Source: Seohaeicola saemankumensis
GTDB lineage: Bacteria; Pseudomonadota; Alphaproteobacteria; Rhodobacterales; Rhodobacteraceae
NCBI RefSeq assembly: GCF_021021435.1
Contig: NZ_JAINWI010000019.1
Location: 1-64,000 of the forward strand
Length of the DNA: 64,000 bases
Direction of reading: 5' to 3'
This document shows, piece after piece, positions 33,454 to 43,408 of the stretch. Position 1 is the first letter of the stretch. Each line of letters begins with the position of its first letter. The translations under genes were made by a program, and so were the position numbers. Under the pieces are notes generated by a model. The model ran no database searches. It was not told where the DNA came from and saw only the letters and a list, made by a program, of their open reading frames with translations.

Positions 33454-34397
33454 TCCTTGTCGCGTTTCCCGAGATGAGGCCGCTTGCCGAAGACCTGGCA
33501 CCCGCGCTTGGGGCGGACCTGCTCGCTCTCGACTGGCACCACTTCCCAGATGGCGAAAGCCTGATTTCGCTGCCCGGCGATCTGGACGGGGCCGATGTGG
33601 CATTTCTGGCGACTTTGCGCGATCCCGACCGGCTTGCCCTGCCCTTGCGCTTCGCCGCGGCGACGGCGCGCGAGATGGGCGCGCGTCGCGTCGGATTGAT
33701 CGCGCCTTATCTTGGCTACATGCGGCAGGACCGCCGCTTCGAGCGCGGGCAGGCGGTCAGCGCGCCGCTCTTTGCGCAATTCCTGGGGGAAAGCTTCGAT
33801 TGGCTGGCGAGTGTCGATCCGCATCTGCACCGCATCGCGCGGCTGCAGGATGTCTTCCCGATGCCTGCCATACGCGCCGTATCCGCCCCGCTGCTTGCGA
33901 CCTGGATCAGCACGAACCTGCCAGACGCCGTTCTTCTGGGCCCTGACAGCGAAAGCCAGCAATGGGTCGCCGAGGTGGCCCGGCTGGCCGGACGGCCCTA
34001 TGAGGTCTTGCGCAAGGTGAGATCCGGTGACCGCAGTGTCGATGTCAGTGTGCCCGAAAGCGCGGCGCTGCACGAAGGTACGCCAGTGATCCTCGACGAC
34101 ATCGCATCTTCCGGCGTCACGATGGCACGCGCCGTCGAAAGATTGCTTGCGGCTGGAACCGCCGCGCCTGTCTGCCTGGCTATCCATGCGGTCTTTGCGC
34201 ACGGCGCTCAGGACGCCATTCTGTCGGCTGGTGCGGCAAGAATCATCACCACCGACACCATACCCCATCCAACGAATGCGATCGGAATTGCCGGTTTATT
34301 GGCCGAAGCGATCCTTTCTGTGGTGACAGCCCTTGACCTTCCAGTTGCCGGAACAATTAGGCTGGACCCGAATCCCGCCGAGAGGACAACCGAATGA
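33450..34397 (+). CDS. Ribose-phosphate pyrophosphokinase-like protein
   Basis: 315 residues of the PRPP-synthase family: [42 protein letters not shown] and the PRPP loop [13 protein letters not shown]. Housekeeping Prs has D-rich DLHAGQIQGFF; here the equivalent is [13 protein letters not shown], so this is a divergent paralog. It would make PRPP from ribose-5-phosphate and ATP, or in reverse make ATP from PRPP and AMP. Overlaps on both sides, including with the copper ATPase gene at 34394, indicate a continuous transcript. Confidence 0.85.
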   Translation: MILVAFPEMRPLAEDLAPALGADLLALDWHHFPDGESLISLPGDLDGADVAFLATLRDPDRLALPLRFAAATAREMGARRVGLIAPYLGYMRQDRRFERGQAVSAPLFAQFLGESFDWLASVDPHLHRIARLQDVFPMPAIRAVSAPLLATWISTNLPDAVLLGPDSESQQWVAEVARLAGRPYEVLRKVRSGDRSVDVSVPESAALHEGTPVILDDIASSGVTMARAVERLLAAGTAAPVCLAIHAVFAHGAQDAILSAGAARIITTDTIPHPTNAIGIAGLLAEAILSVVTALDLPVAGTIRLDPNPAERTTE

Positions 34398-36748
34398 ACG
34401 ACCAAGTAAGCCATGCTTCACATGAAACCGAATCCAACATTTACGCCTGCCCGATGCACCCTGAGGTACGGCAGAACGGTCCGGGCGATTGCCCGAAATG
34501 CGGGATGCATCTTGTGCCCGAGGCGGAGCTCGACAGCCATGCCGGGCATGATCACCACGGTCATGACCATAACGCTGGTGCCGCCCCGGCGGACGGCAGA
34601 TACGATACCGTCCCGGAGGGCTATGACGGCGCCGTCTACACCTGTTCGATGCACCCGCAGGTTCGCCAGGTCGAGCACGGCTCCTGCCCGATCTGCGGAA
34701 TGGGGCTGGAGCTTGAGTCCGGGGTCCCGATGGACGACGGCCCGAACCCCGAACTGGTGGATTTCACCCGGCGTTTCTGGGTTGGCACGGTACTGACCAT
34801 TCCGCTTCTGATCCTCACCATGGGTCCCTATCTCGGCTTCCCGGAAGTGCGAGAGATTTTCGGCGAGCGCGCAACCCTCTGGATCGAGTTGGTTCTCGGA
34901 ACCCCGGTTGTTCTTTGGTGCGGCTGGCCGTTTCTGGTTCGGGGCTGGAATTCGTTCCGGACGATGAATCTCAACATGTTCTCCCTGATCGGTATGGGGG
35001 TAATCGCGGCCTGGCTCTTCAGCGTCGTCGCCGTTCTGGCACCCGGCATATTCCCGGACGGATTTCGCGACGCCGAAGGTCATGTCGGCGTCTATTTCGA
35101 GGCGGCGGCGGTGATCGTGACGCTTGTGCTGCTTGGCCAGGTGATGGAATTGCGCGCCCGTGAAGGCACTGGCAAGGCGATCCGCGCGCTTCTCGACATG
35201 GCGGCAAAGACCGCGCGGGTCATCCGGGACGACGGATCCGAAGAGGAGATTCCGCTGGAGGATGTGCAGGTCGGCGACCGGCTGCGCGTGCGTCCCGGCG
35301 ACAAGGTGCCGGTAGATGGCGTGGTTCTGGAAGGCCGGTCCTCAGTCGACGAAAGCATGATCTCCGGAGAACCCGTGCCAGTCGAGAAGACCGAGGGCGA
35401 CCCGTTGACCGGTGCCACCATCAACGGCACCGGCAGCCTCGTGATGGAGGCGACGCGGGTCGGATCCGACACGATGCTGGCGCAGATCGTCGAGATGGTC
35501 TCCAACGCGCAACGGTCGCGCGCACCGATCCAGAAGTATGCCGACAAAGTGGCGGGATATTTCGTTCCGGCCGTGATCGGTATCGCGCTCCTGTCCTTCA
35601 TCGCATGGGCGATCTGGGGGCCCGCGCCTGCGCTGTCCTACGCATTGATCTCGGCTGTCGCCGTGTTGATCATCGCCTGTCCCTGTGCGCTCGGCCTCGC
35701 CACGCCGATGTCGATCATGACGGCGACGGGGCGGGGGGCCCAGGCCGGGGTACTTATCAAGAACGCCGAGGCGCTGGAGCGGTTCGAGAAGGTCGATACC
35801 CTGATCGTCGACAAGACCGGCACGTTGACGATGGGCAAGCCGCAGCTTGTCGCCGTCCTGCCGCAACCCGGTCACGACGAGGCCGAGGTCCTGCGTCTCG
35901 CCGCATCGCTGGAGCGCGGATCGGAACACCCGCTTGCCGAGGCCATCGTGCGCGGCGCGGAAGAGCGCGATGTGAAGATGGCTAATGCCGACGACTTCGA
36001 GGCGGTCACCGGCAAGGGCGTCAAGGGGGTCGTCGACGGCAAAGCGGTCGCGCTCGGCAATCTGGCGATGATCCGGGACCTTGGCCTTGAGGCGGGCGAC
36101 CTGACCGCCAAGGCAAATGCCCGTCGCGACGAGGGCGAGACAGTAATGTTCGTGGTGCTGGATGGCAAGATCGCCGGTCTTGTCGGGGTCGCTGACCCGG
36201 TGAAGGAAACCACACCCGCCGCCATCAAGGATCTGCATGAATTGGGGTTCCGCGTTATCATGGCGACCGGAGACAACGAACGCACGGCCAAGGCCATCGG
36301 CGCGCGTCTGGGCATAGACGAGATCCGGGCCGATGTGCTGCCGGAGGACAAGGCACGGATCATCAAGGAATTGCAGCAGCAGGGCCGCAAGGTCGCGATG
36401 GCCGGCGATGGCGTCAATGACGCACCGGCCTTGGCACAGGCCGATGTCGGCATTGCCATGGGCACCGGGGCCGATGTGGCCATCGAAAGCGCGGGCATCA
36501 CACTGGTCAAGGGCAACCTCGACGGTATCGTGCGCGCACGGCGGCTCGCACGGGCCACCATGCGTAATATCCGGCAGAACCTGTTCTTCGCGCTGATCTA
36601 CAACGCCTCTGGCGTGCCTGTCGCGGCGGGGGTGCTGTTTCCGTTCTTCGGCATCCTCATCAGCCCGATGTTTGCCGCCTTCGCCATGAGCGCCTCGTCG
36701 ATCTCGGTGGTGCTCAATTCGCTGCGCCTTCGCGGCGCAAAGATCTAG
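34394..36748 (+). CDS. copA: Cu-type P1B ATPase with two heavy-metal-binding domains
   Basis: 784 residues. Two N-terminal metal-binding domains occur at about 17-42 ([17 protein letters not shown]) and 82-106 ([17 protein letters not shown]), with a His-rich linker (HDHHGHDHN). The membrane motif is C429-P-C431, the phosphorylation site D473KTGT, and GDGVNDAP is intact. This is a CopA-like Cu(I)/Ag(I) exporter in the inner membrane. The start overlaps the PRPP gene stop, joining the nucleotide-salvage genes and the copper core. A DUF2933 gene follows after 15 bp. Confidence 0.94.
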   Translation: MNDQVSHASHETESNIYACPMHPEVRQNGPGDCPKCGMHLVPEAELDSHAGHDHHGHDHNAGAAPADGRYDTVPEGYDGAVYTCSMHPQVRQVEHGSCPICGMGLELESGVPMDDGPNPELVDFTRRFWVGTVLTIPLLILTMGPYLGFPEVREIFGERATLWIELVLGTPVVLWCGWPFLVRGWNSFRTMNLNMFSLIGMGVIAAWLFSVVAVLAPGIFPDGFRDAEGHVGVYFEAAAVIVTLVLLGQVMELRAREGTGKAIRALLDMAAKTARVIRDDGSEEEIPLEDVQVGDRLRVRPGDKVPVDGVVLEGRSSVDESMISGEPVPVEKTEGDPLTGATINGTGSLVMEATRVGSDTMLAQIVEMVSNAQRSRAPIQKYADKVAGYFVPAVIGIALLSFIAWAIWGPAPALSYALISAVAVLIIACPCALGLATPMSIMTATGRGAQAGVLIKNAEALERFEKVDTLIVDKTGTLTMGKPQLVAVLPQPGHDEAEVLRLAASLERGSEHPLAEAIVRGAEERDVKMANADDFEAVTGKGVKGVVDGKAVALGNLAMIRDLGLEAGDLTAKANARRDEGETVMFVVLDGKIAGLVGVADPVKETTPAAIKDLHELGFRVIMATGDNERTAKAIGARLGIDEIRADVLPEDKARIIKELQQQGRKVAMAGDGVNDAPALAQADVGIAMGTGADVAIESAGITLVKGNLDGIVRARRLARATMRNIRQNLFFALIYNASGVPVAAGVLFPFFGILISPMFAAFAMSASSISVVLNSLRLRGAKI

Positions 36749-36763
36749 AAAGGAAGCCACAAC

Positions 36764-37033
36764 GTGACCCATCAACCTGATCCATCACATGTTAATCAAA
36801 GTCAATCGGAGCATGCCCCCCGCCCGCCCTCATTCTGGCGATCACGCGCCGGCATCTATCTGATCGTTGCGCTGGCAGTTGGCGGCCTTCTCCTGGGTTA
36901 CGAGCACCGGGTGCACATCCTGAGCAGCGGATTGCTGATCTGGCTGCCATTGCTGCTTTGCGTTGGAATGCACTTCTTCATGCACGGCGGTCATGGAGGC
37001 CACGGCGGGCACGGTAAGGGAGACGACCAGTAA
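36764..37033 (+). CDS. DUF2933 His-rich membrane protein
   Basis: 89 residues with one or two helices (GIYLIVALAVGGLLLGYEH; LIWLPLLLCVGMHFFMHGG) and a terminal HGGHGGHGGHGK tail. This is the DUF2933 pattern found beside copper ATPases. The start is GTG at 36764 with AAAGGAAG upstream. Its TAA overlaps the next ATG. The His tail probably binds metal; function unknown. Confidence 0.82.
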   Translation: MTHQPDPSHVNQSQSEHAPRPPSFWRSRAGIYLIVALAVGGLLLGYEHRVHILSSGLLIWLPLLLCVGMHFFMHGGHGGHGGHGKGDDQ

Positions 37034-37686
37034 TGACCGATGCAGGTGCTTCCTATGGACTCTGGCTGCTAGTATTTATCAATTCGGCGGTGTTCATCAT
37101 TTTCGCCTTCAGTTTCTTCAAGCCGCAGACAAAACGCGACTGGCGCAGTTTTGGAGCGTTCAGCGCCTTTGTCGTAGCTCTCTTCACCGAGATGTATGGG
37201 TTCCCGTTGACCATCTTCTTTCTTTCCGGCTGGCTGCAATCGACCTGGCCGGAGGTAGACTGGTTTGCCCACGACAGCGGACATCTCCCCGAAATGATGT
37301 TCGGCTGGCAATCGAACCCGCATTTCGGGCCGTTCCACCTCCTGAGCTTCGTCTTTATCGGCGGCGGCTTCTGGCTCATATCCGTGGCATGGTACCATCT
37401 GTGGAACGCGCAGCGTCAGGGGTTGCTTGCGACGACAGGCCCCTATGCCCGCATTCGCCATCCCCAGTATGTGGGGTTCGTGCTGATCATGCTGGGCTTT
37501 CTCGTGCAATGGCCGACCCTCCTGACGCTCGCGATGTTCCCGGTGCTGGTCTGGATGTACGCACGGCTTGCCCGCGGCGAGGAGGGGGACAGTCGCGCCC
37601 GTTTTGGCGAAAGCTGGGACAGGTATGCCAGCCGGGTTCCGGCTTTCATACCAAACGTCAACACTCTGCAGAATGTTGAACGCTGA
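37033..37686 (+). CDS. Isoprenylcysteine/phospholipid methyltransferase-like membrane protein
   Basis: 217 residues and about five helices. GLLATTGPYARIRHPQYVGFVLIMLGF is the SAM-binding signature of the PEMT/ICMT family, with the following ARGEEGDSRARFGESWDRYASRVPAFIP also typical. Members methylate lipids or thiols; the substrate is unknown. These genes occur regularly next to DUF2933 and copper ATPases, so a link to metal defence is likely by association only. Confidence 0.85.
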   Translation: MTDAGASYGLWLLVFINSAVFIIFAFSFFKPQTKRDWRSFGAFSAFVVALFTEMYGFPLTIFFLSGWLQSTWPEVDWFAHDSGHLPEMMFGWQSNPHFGPFHLLSFVFIGGGFWLISVAWYHLWNAQRQGLLATTGPYARIRHPQYVGFVLIMLGFLVQWPTLLTLAMFPVLVWMYARLARGEEGDSRARFGESWDRYASRVPAFIPNVNTLQNVER

Positions 37687-37768
37687 TTGGAAGCGAAAGC
37701 CGATCTGATGTGTTATTTGCGTGCCTAAAACATCTTTGGAAGACTGCAAACATACGGTATCTGAAACC

Positions 37769-38476
37769 ATGATGAAAAAACCCGCCCTTCTGCGGCACGT
37801 ACTAATCATAGGAACGTCCGTGCTGACGGGATACCTGCTGCTTGCTTCGCGTGCCGAGTGGTCGGAGATGCACCGCTACAACCGAGCGCTGGGGGATCTT
37901 TCACTGCTGCTCATCGTTGCTGCAATGGCGATTGGGCCGCTCGCACGCTTGTCGTCTGCGCCCTTTTTACGGAAGCTCATGCCGTACCGACGCGAGCTCG
38001 GTATTTATGCGGTTCTGGCGGCGACGGTGCATACCATCATCATACTGATCGGCTGGGTCGAGCTTGATTTTGCACGGCTGTTCGGTTTTGAGTTTCACCC
38101 CCAGCTGCAACGCTACGTGATGCTTCGGCACGGGTTTGCGCTGGCCAATGTGGTTGGGATCGCGGCACTGCTCTACGGCTTTGTGCTTGCCGGTACGTCG
38201 AATAATTTCAGCCAAAGGGTACTTGGCACGTCCGTGTGAAAATACATCCAGCAGGGCCCTTATGTTCTGTGGTGGCTGGCAGTGCTGCACACGGCCTATT
38301 TCTTGTTCTTTCATTTTCTTGATTTTCACCGCCAAATGCCTGAGCCGAACTGGGCGCGATGGCCGTTCGTTGCCCTTGTGGCGTCAGTTATCGCTCTGCA
38401 AGGGGCCGCCGTTGTAGTCACATGGCGTTCGCAAACTTCCCGGCGGATCTACGGCGCACCCTCGCAACGGGAGTAG
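37769..38476 (+). pseudogene. Ferric-reductase-like membrane protein broken by TGA at a Trp codon
   Basis: Up to 38236 it reads LLRHVLIIGTSVLTGYLLL, YRRELGIYAVLAATVHTIIIL and YVMLRHGFALANVVGIAALL, the MsrQ/ferric-reductase-like heme-binding domain. After TGA (38237-38239) the same frame continues KYIQQGPYVLWWLAVLHTAYFLFFHFLDFHR. Homologs have LGT..WKYLQQ, so TGG has become TGA. The first product would lose the last helices with a heme-ligand His. The start is uncertain; ATG 37769 or 37772 is chosen because residues before it do not fit the family. Confidence 0.8.
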
Positions 38477-38584
38477 TCGCGATTTCATCAGACGCCCAGG
38501 GTCGGGACTTCTGGCGGCCTGAAACCTATCGGGTGGGCATGCGCAGAGGCGTAACGACCTAAAAAGCAACCAAGGCAGATCGAA

Positions 38585-39928
38585 ATGCAGAAACACAATA
38601 AAAACCACGATGGGAACGACGGCTACCGTGAAGGCTCGATCAGCCTTGGCGGAGCTGTTGCTATGGGCACGGGCGTGATGATCGGTGCGGGCATCTTTGC
38701 CCTGACCGGACAAATCGCCCAGCTGGCTGGACCACTATTTCCACTCGCGTTCATCGCTGGTGCCATCGTGACCAGCTTCAGCGCTTACAGCTACATCAAG
38801 ATGTCGAACGCCTGGCCCTCGGCAGGGGGCATCGCGATGATCCTTCAGAAATGCTATGGATCGGGGGCGGTCGCGGCGGGAGCGGCGCTTTTGATGGCGC
38901 TCAGCATGGTGATCGCGGAAAGCCTCGTCGCACGGACATTCGCCACTTATGTCTTGCGGCCTTTCGACATCACGGGCGGGCCACTTGTGCCCGTTCTGGC
39001 GGTTGCCGTGATCGTGTTCGCATTCTTGGTCAACATCGCAGGAAACCGCTCCGTCGGGCTATTCTCTCTAATCATGGCGGCGATCAAGATCGGGGGCATC
39101 GCGCTGTTCGGTATCGCAGCACTCTGGTCAAGCGGGTTTCAGTTCGCAGCCGCGTCAGAAACGGCCGAGACCTTTGGAGTGACAGGCTTCATCGCGTCCG
39201 TTGCGTTGGCGATCCTTGCCTTCAAGGGCTTTACCACGATCACCAACAGCGGCGGCGAAATCACCGATCCCCACCGCAATGTGGGCCGCACTATCATGCT
39301 GTCCATCGCGATCTGCGTGGTGGTCTACCTGCTTGTGGCCTTTGGCGTGGGCGCGAGCCTGACAATCGACGAAATCATCGCCGCGCGCGACTATTCGCTG
39401 GCCCAGGCGGCTGAGCCCGCACTCGGGCAGGTCGGCTTTTACTTGACGGTCGTGTTGGCGGCCGTGGCCACGGCATCCGGCGTGCTGGCCAGCGTTTTCG
39501 CAGTGTCGCGGATGCTGACCATGCTGACGGAGATGAAAATGATCCCGCACAGCCATTTTGGCATGTCCGGGGCTGTCCAGCGGCATATGCTGGTCTATAC
39601 AGTCGTTATCGCCTCGACGCTGGCCGTGCTCTTTGATTTGGGACGGATCGCATCCCTTGGTGCCTTCTTTTACCTCGTCATGGACATGATCATACATTGG
39701 GGCGTGTTCCGCTATCGTCGAACCGAAGTTGGCGCCTCCAGTATCGTGCTTTTGTCTGCGCTTTCTCTCGATGCAATTGTATTGGCAGCTTTCACCGTAA
39801 TGAAGCTTCAAAGTGATCCAATGATCGTTCTGTATGCGGCTGTCGGAATGATCGCTGTCTTCGCTTTCGAGCGCGTTTACTTGTCGCGATGGTTGGCACC
39901 TCAGGCCGCGCATTCCCACGGTGAATAG
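38585..39928 (+). CDS. APC-family permease (copy 1)
   Basis: 447 residues, about twelve helices. The APC start motif GAVAMGTGVMIGAGIFALTGQIA is followed by helix-6-type FIASVALAILAFKGFTTITNSGGEI. It resembles the permease at 45857 over its whole length. APC permeases move amino acids or amines by ion coupling; the substrate is unknown. The C-terminus ends AAHSHGE. CAAGGCAG is a weak ribosome site upstream. Together the two copies flank the oxidase module at 41220-45530. Confidence 0.87.
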   Translation: MQKHNKNHDGNDGYREGSISLGGAVAMGTGVMIGAGIFALTGQIAQLAGPLFPLAFIAGAIVTSFSAYSYIKMSNAWPSAGGIAMILQKCYGSGAVAAGAALLMALSMVIAESLVARTFATYVLRPFDITGGPLVPVLAVAVIVFAFLVNIAGNRSVGLFSLIMAAIKIGGIALFGIAALWSSGFQFAAASETAETFGVTGFIASVALAILAFKGFTTITNSGGEITDPHRNVGRTIMLSIAICVVVYLLVAFGVGASLTIDEIIAARDYSLAQAAEPALGQVGFYLTVVLAAVATASGVLASVFAVSRMLTMLTEMKMIPHSHFGMSGAVQRHMLVYTVVIASTLAVLFDLGRIASLGAFFYLVMDMIIHWGVFRYRRTEVGASSIVLLSALSLDAIVLAAFTVMKLQSDPMIVLYAAVGMIAVFAFERVYLSRWLAPQAAHSHGE

Positions 39929-39939
39929 CCAGCCATCAT

Positions 39940-40581
39940 CTAGCCCTGAAGGTATGCGATGCCTTGTGCACCGATTGCGATCAATCCGACCGACAGGGCA
40001 AACGCAAACAAGGCGAGCAGCATCAAGCCCGCTTTTATTGGCAAGCGACGAACAGTCGGTCCAAGAAATTCCGACTGCCCGAAAGCTGAAACATATAGCG
40101 GCAGCGCGCTGATCATTGTCGCATAAAGATAAACTCCGGAGATGTTCTCAAAAAACGCCGAACGCGCAAGGGTTGGGGCAACGACCGACAACGCGGTTGC
40201 ACGACTGCCCCCGAATGACTCGAACCAGTCGGCAGACAAAACGTAGATCAATGCGTGGAGGCTTGGAAAGAGAATGGCTCTGAGCAAGATATCCACCAGC
40301 ACGAAAAACGCCGTATCTCGGCGGGCGACCTTTGGTTTCTGTATCACCGCGAAAAGAAAAAAACTGACATAGTTTACGGCAAAAACTACGGGCAGACCGT
40401 TGGTCGTAACTTGCCTCAGAAAGCGGGCCAGCGATGGCCCGCCGGCGGCAAGAGCCGCTGCAAAGCCCGGCGAAAGCAAGATATAAAGGCAGAGGACCGG
40501 CAGTAACGCTGCGAGGCTGAATGCCAAGACAATGCTCACAAACTGAATACCGGGCATGTCGACGGAGAAAAACCTCTGCAT
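39940..40581 (-). CDS. Hypothetical polytopic membrane protein
   Basis: About 213 residues with five or six hydrophobic helices (PVLCLYILLSPGFAAALAAGG; TAFFVLVDILLRAILFPSLH; AGLMLLALFAFALSVGLIAIG). I do not recognise the family. The start is uncertain (TTG 40644, ATG 40599, 40581 or 40557); none has a clear Shine-Dalgarno sequence. It is the only minus-strand gene in the copper core, convergent with the first APC permease. Confidence 0.55.
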   Translation of the reverse strand: MQRFFSVDMPGIQFVSIVLAFSLAALLPVLCLYILLSPGFAAALAAGGPSLARFLRQVTTNGLPVVFAVNYVSFFLFAVIQKPKVARRDTAFFVLVDILLRAILFPSLHALIYVLSADWFESFGGSRATALSVVAPTLARSAFFENISGVYLYATMISALPLYVSAFGQSEFLGPTVRRLPIKAGLMLLALFAFALSVGLIAIGAQGIAYLQG

Positions 40582-40865
40582 GTAAGAACGTTGGCACATA
40601 TACGGCTTGAGATCGAGGATGTTGAACCTGCGTTTGGGAACCAAGCATTCGCTCCAGGTCTTTGGGACGAATGAAATTTAAGTTTCGAAATCTCCTGAAC
40701 CGCGTTCCATGTCTCAACTGCAGGCCGAGCGACATAACAAATGGTAGGTTACTGCCGGACCTAGTTGCGGAAATGTTGATAGCATTGGAAAGTAGCTTTT
40801 CTGCATGTCTTACGCTGGCGGTGATTTTCAGAACGGAATATTCCTATCCGAGTGGGCGGACTCCT

Positions 40866-41069
40866 TTCAGGGTCTATTGCAATCTGCGCGGAGATCGCGG
40901 CCATCGTGCCGCTTCCATACAAAAGCCCATCATGGCTGCCGGCCCAGATGCGACGGTTTCGTGCGGTCTAACCGCACTTGAAGTCGACGTTGACAGCAAC
41001 TTAGATGAAAGTGAATTGGCCACAGCGATCAACGAAGCGAGCTATGGCTGTGAGAAATTGGTGAGCTGA
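40866..41069 (+). pseudogene. Degenerate HMA (CopZ-like) domain without CxxC
   Basis: In an open frame that begins further upstream, codons from 40866 read FRV, then GDRGHRAASIQKPIMAAGPDATVS, EVDVDSNLDESELATAIN and EASYGCEKL. This follows a CopZ/HMA metallochaperone (MSCGHCxAxIEKAI..ADPxAxV...I.EAGY). The metal site MSCGHC reads GDRGHR: the first Cys is CGC (Arg) and the second codon appears deleted. It therefore cannot bind copper the usual way and is probably a decayed copZ. The upstream part of the frame (from 40662) has no recognisable domain. Confidence 0.5.
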
Positions 41070-41164
41070 GCGCGGGCGAGGCTTTGGCCCGTTACATGTT
41101 TCCGATTTTCAACATTTTTGACAGCAGCGGCCGTATCCCGCCCGTTTCACGAAGAATTCAACTA

Positions 41165-41185
41165 ACCTTCCTGCGCAGGACGGAT
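41165..41185 (+). promoter_or_regulatory. Possible CueR-like half-dyad upstream of the oxidase module
   Basis: ACCTTCC (41165-41171), the left half of the CueR/HmrR box, is followed after exactly 7 bases by GACGGAT, a poor match to GGAAGGT (3 of 7). It lies 35-55 bp before the first gene of the module. Weak evidence. Confidence 0.2.
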
Positions 41186-41219
41186 TGACTGTACTGCATC
41201 GTTCTCCGATAGTCGCGGC

Positions 41220-41642
41220 ATGAGCTTCCGAGTTTTCATATCAAGCTGGTCAAGGGCGTTTACGTGCATCGTGTTTGCGCTGGCGTTGGTATTGTCACCA
41301 CCTTCTGCCGCTCACGCGTCGTCCGGCATGCATGACGGACATGAAGTCAAGTCTGTTGGTGTCGTTGGTGCTGCGGAGGCCCGTGAAACCGGAAGCGATG
41401 CGCATCACGCACACACGATGCTTGAGGTCGTAAGTGACATCGGCATAGAAGTGTCCGACAAGGATGGCAAAGAGCGGCAGTCAGACGAATGTTGTAACGG
41501 TATCTGTATTTCTGTCGCCTTCCTCGACGATACCAACTTGCGAGCAGAGCCAGTTGGTACGAGGCAATATGTGATTCTGGACGGACAGACGTATTCCTTC
41601 GAAACGACTGGTTTTCTGCGGCCCCCTCGATTCCTGATCTGA
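41220..41642 (+). CDS. Secreted His/Cys-containing protein heading the oxidase module
   Basis: 140 residues. An N-terminal signal peptide (FTCIVFALALVLSPPSAAHA) precedes HDGHEV, DAHHAHTM and CCNGIC. This is the profile of small periplasmic proteins that head copper-oxidase or cus operons in alphaproteobacteria; a counterpart with similar layout is at 59340-59669 before cusBA. The two share the pattern of leader, acidic/His part and CC..C cluster but little sequence. Likely metal binding; no family assigned. Confidence 0.6.
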   Translation: MSFRVFISSWSRAFTCIVFALALVLSPPSAAHASSGMHDGHEVKSVGVVGAAEARETGSDAHHAHTMLEVVSDIGIEVSDKDGKERQSDECCNGICISVAFLDDTNLRAEPVGTRQYVILDGQTYSFETTGFLRPPRFLI

Positions 41643-41715
41643 ACCGGCGCCCAAATTGGGTGTGAGCCTTGCGCAGTTTCTGCGTGAGACAACGTTCACC
41701 AATCAGGTTACTTTC

Positions 41716-41937
41716 ATGAAAATTCATCTTCTTATGGGGGCTTCGGCCCTCGGGCTTGGCGCATGCGCCTATGAACCCACCGCCTTGCCGTCCGTCGAGA
41801 CTCAACAGGCCGCCGTTAATACGACAGTTTCGTCGCCGATCAGCTATCAGGACCCGTTGGCTGGCTACACCTATCGCGGACCAACTGGCCCCCGGGATTG
41901 GCGTTCCGTCAATCAAGAGCAGACGGAGGGCAACTGA
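41716..41937 (+). CDS. Small lipoprotein
   Basis: 73 residues with a lipobox (LMGASALGLGAC, Cys at about 17) and a short hydrophilic mature part ending DWRSVNQEQTEGN. I chose ATG 41716 because the lipobox then sits 17 residues from the start. TGATG overlap with the TolC-like gene implies coupled translation and perhaps a shared outer-membrane complex. Family unknown. Confidence 0.7.
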   Translation: MKIHLLMGASALGLGACAYEPTALPSVETQQAAVNTTVSSPISYQDPLAGYTYRGPTGPRDWRSVNQEQTEGN

Positions 41938-43397
41938 TGCGGCTATCGAAGTTTCCGCTGGTTTTCGGCTTTCCGCTAATCTTGGGTGCTTGCGCTACGG
42001 CTGTACCGGGCATCTACACGGAACCAAAGGCTGGCTTCGTCAACATTTCCAGCCAGGTCACACCAGCCATCGGCAAACGGACAGCCTTCGCTGAAACCCA
42101 GGCCGAAAACGAGGCTCTGCAAAAGCAGGTGCACGCAATGGTGCATCGCAAGACCATTTCGGCGGACACCGCCGTTCAGGTCGCTCTTTTAAACAACAAG
42201 GGGTTGCAGGCGTCATACGCGAACGTCGGCCTGTCCGCCGCCGAGGCCTGGCAGCAATCGACCCCGGAAAATCCGATCGTTTCGATAGGTATCCTGGGCA
42301 TCGGTGCGCCCGAACTGGGTGCATATAGGGCAATCGAGGGACTAATCCGGTCGAACGTGCTCGATGCCACCACGCGCCAGCAGCGTATGGCCATTGCAGA
42401 CGCAAACTTCCAGCAGGCGCAGCTTAGTGCTGTAAATGATACGCTCGCACTGGCCAATCAGACGCGGAAGGCATGGGTCGATGCCGTAGCCGCCTTCGAG
42501 GCGGTGAGTTATCTTCGCCGTGCGAAAGCGACCTCTGACGCCGGATCGGAATTGGCCATGAGGCTGGGTGAGACCGGAGCCCTCAACAAAGCCGGACAGG
42601 CCCGTGAACAGGCGTTCAATGCCGAACTCGCCGGACAACTTGCCCAGGCACGCTTGAATGCGACACGGTCCAAGGAGGCTTTGACCAGATTGATGGGCCT
42701 ATGGGGCACCGAGGTAGACTATTATGTGCCCGATGCCCTTCCTGCGCTGCCGCGTTCCGTCGGTCGTGTGACTGACATCGAAGCGAAAGCATTACGGAAT
42801 CGGGTTGATCTGCGGATTGCCAAACTCGGCTTGGAAGCACAGGCCAAGGCGTTTGGTCTGACCGACCAGACCCGCATTGTCAGCGATCTCGAATTCATTG
42901 CCGGATTCGAGGCAGAGCGGGAAATCGAGGATGGAGAAACAGAGACTGTAACCACCCCTCAGGTGGAAGTGGAGTTCGCAATCCCGATCTACGACACCGG
43001 TAAGGCCCGGATGCGCAAGGCGGAATTGTCGTACCTGCAAGCGGCCAACGTGCTTGCGGAGAAAGCCGTCAACGTCCGCTCTGAGGCGCGCGGTGCCGAA
43101 ACCTCCTATCATGCCGCGTATAAGATCGCCCGCCACTACCGCGACGTTCTGGTGCCGCTACGCACGACCGTCGAAGAAGAGGGTCTGCTGTCCTACAATG
43201 GCATGATCACCAATACTTTCGAGCTGCTGACTGATGTGCGCGAGAAGCTTGGCGCATCGCTGGAAGCGGCAAATGCAAAACGCGAATTCTACATGGCTCA
43301 GGCTGACCTGACCGCTGCGATCTATGGCGGCGGCGATGGCGGCGGTGCTGGTGGAGAAGGCGCAACACTTGCCGCCGGTGGCGGCGCAGGACACTGA
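41937..43397 (+). CDS. TolC/CusC-family outer-membrane channel lipoprotein
   Basis: 486 residues. A lipobox (PLILGAC, near residue 19) is followed by two OEP repeats rich in Ala/Gln/Leu coiled-coil, for example LANQTRKAWVDAVAAFEAVSYL and EKAVNVRSEARGAETSYHAA. It is a TolC-like channel of the CusC type, but it lies beside the multicopper oxidase and not beside cusBA. It ends with a Gly-rich tail (GGGDGGGAGGEG). It may serve as the missing outer-membrane partner for the CusBA pump at 54251-58839, or act with the oxidase module alone. Confidence 0.85.
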   Translation: MRLSKFPLVFGFPLILGACATAVPGIYTEPKAGFVNISSQVTPAIGKRTAFAETQAENEALQKQVHAMVHRKTISADTAVQVALLNNKGLQASYANVGLSAAEAWQQSTPENPIVSIGILGIGAPELGAYRAIEGLIRSNVLDATTRQQRMAIADANFQQAQLSAVNDTLALANQTRKAWVDAVAAFEAVSYLRRAKATSDAGSELAMRLGETGALNKAGQAREQAFNAELAGQLAQARLNATRSKEALTRLMGLWGTEVDYYVPDALPALPRSVGRVTDIEAKALRNRVDLRIAKLGLEAQAKAFGLTDQTRIVSDLEFIAGFEAEREIEDGETETVTTPQVEVEFAIPIYDTGKARMRKAELSYLQAANVLAEKAVNVRSEARGAETSYHAAYKIARHYRDVLVPLRTTVEEEGLLSYNGMITNTFELLTDVREKLGASLEAANAKREFYMAQADLTAAIYGGGDGGGAGGEGATLAAGGGAGH

Positions 43398-43408
43398 AAG
43401 GAACTGAC

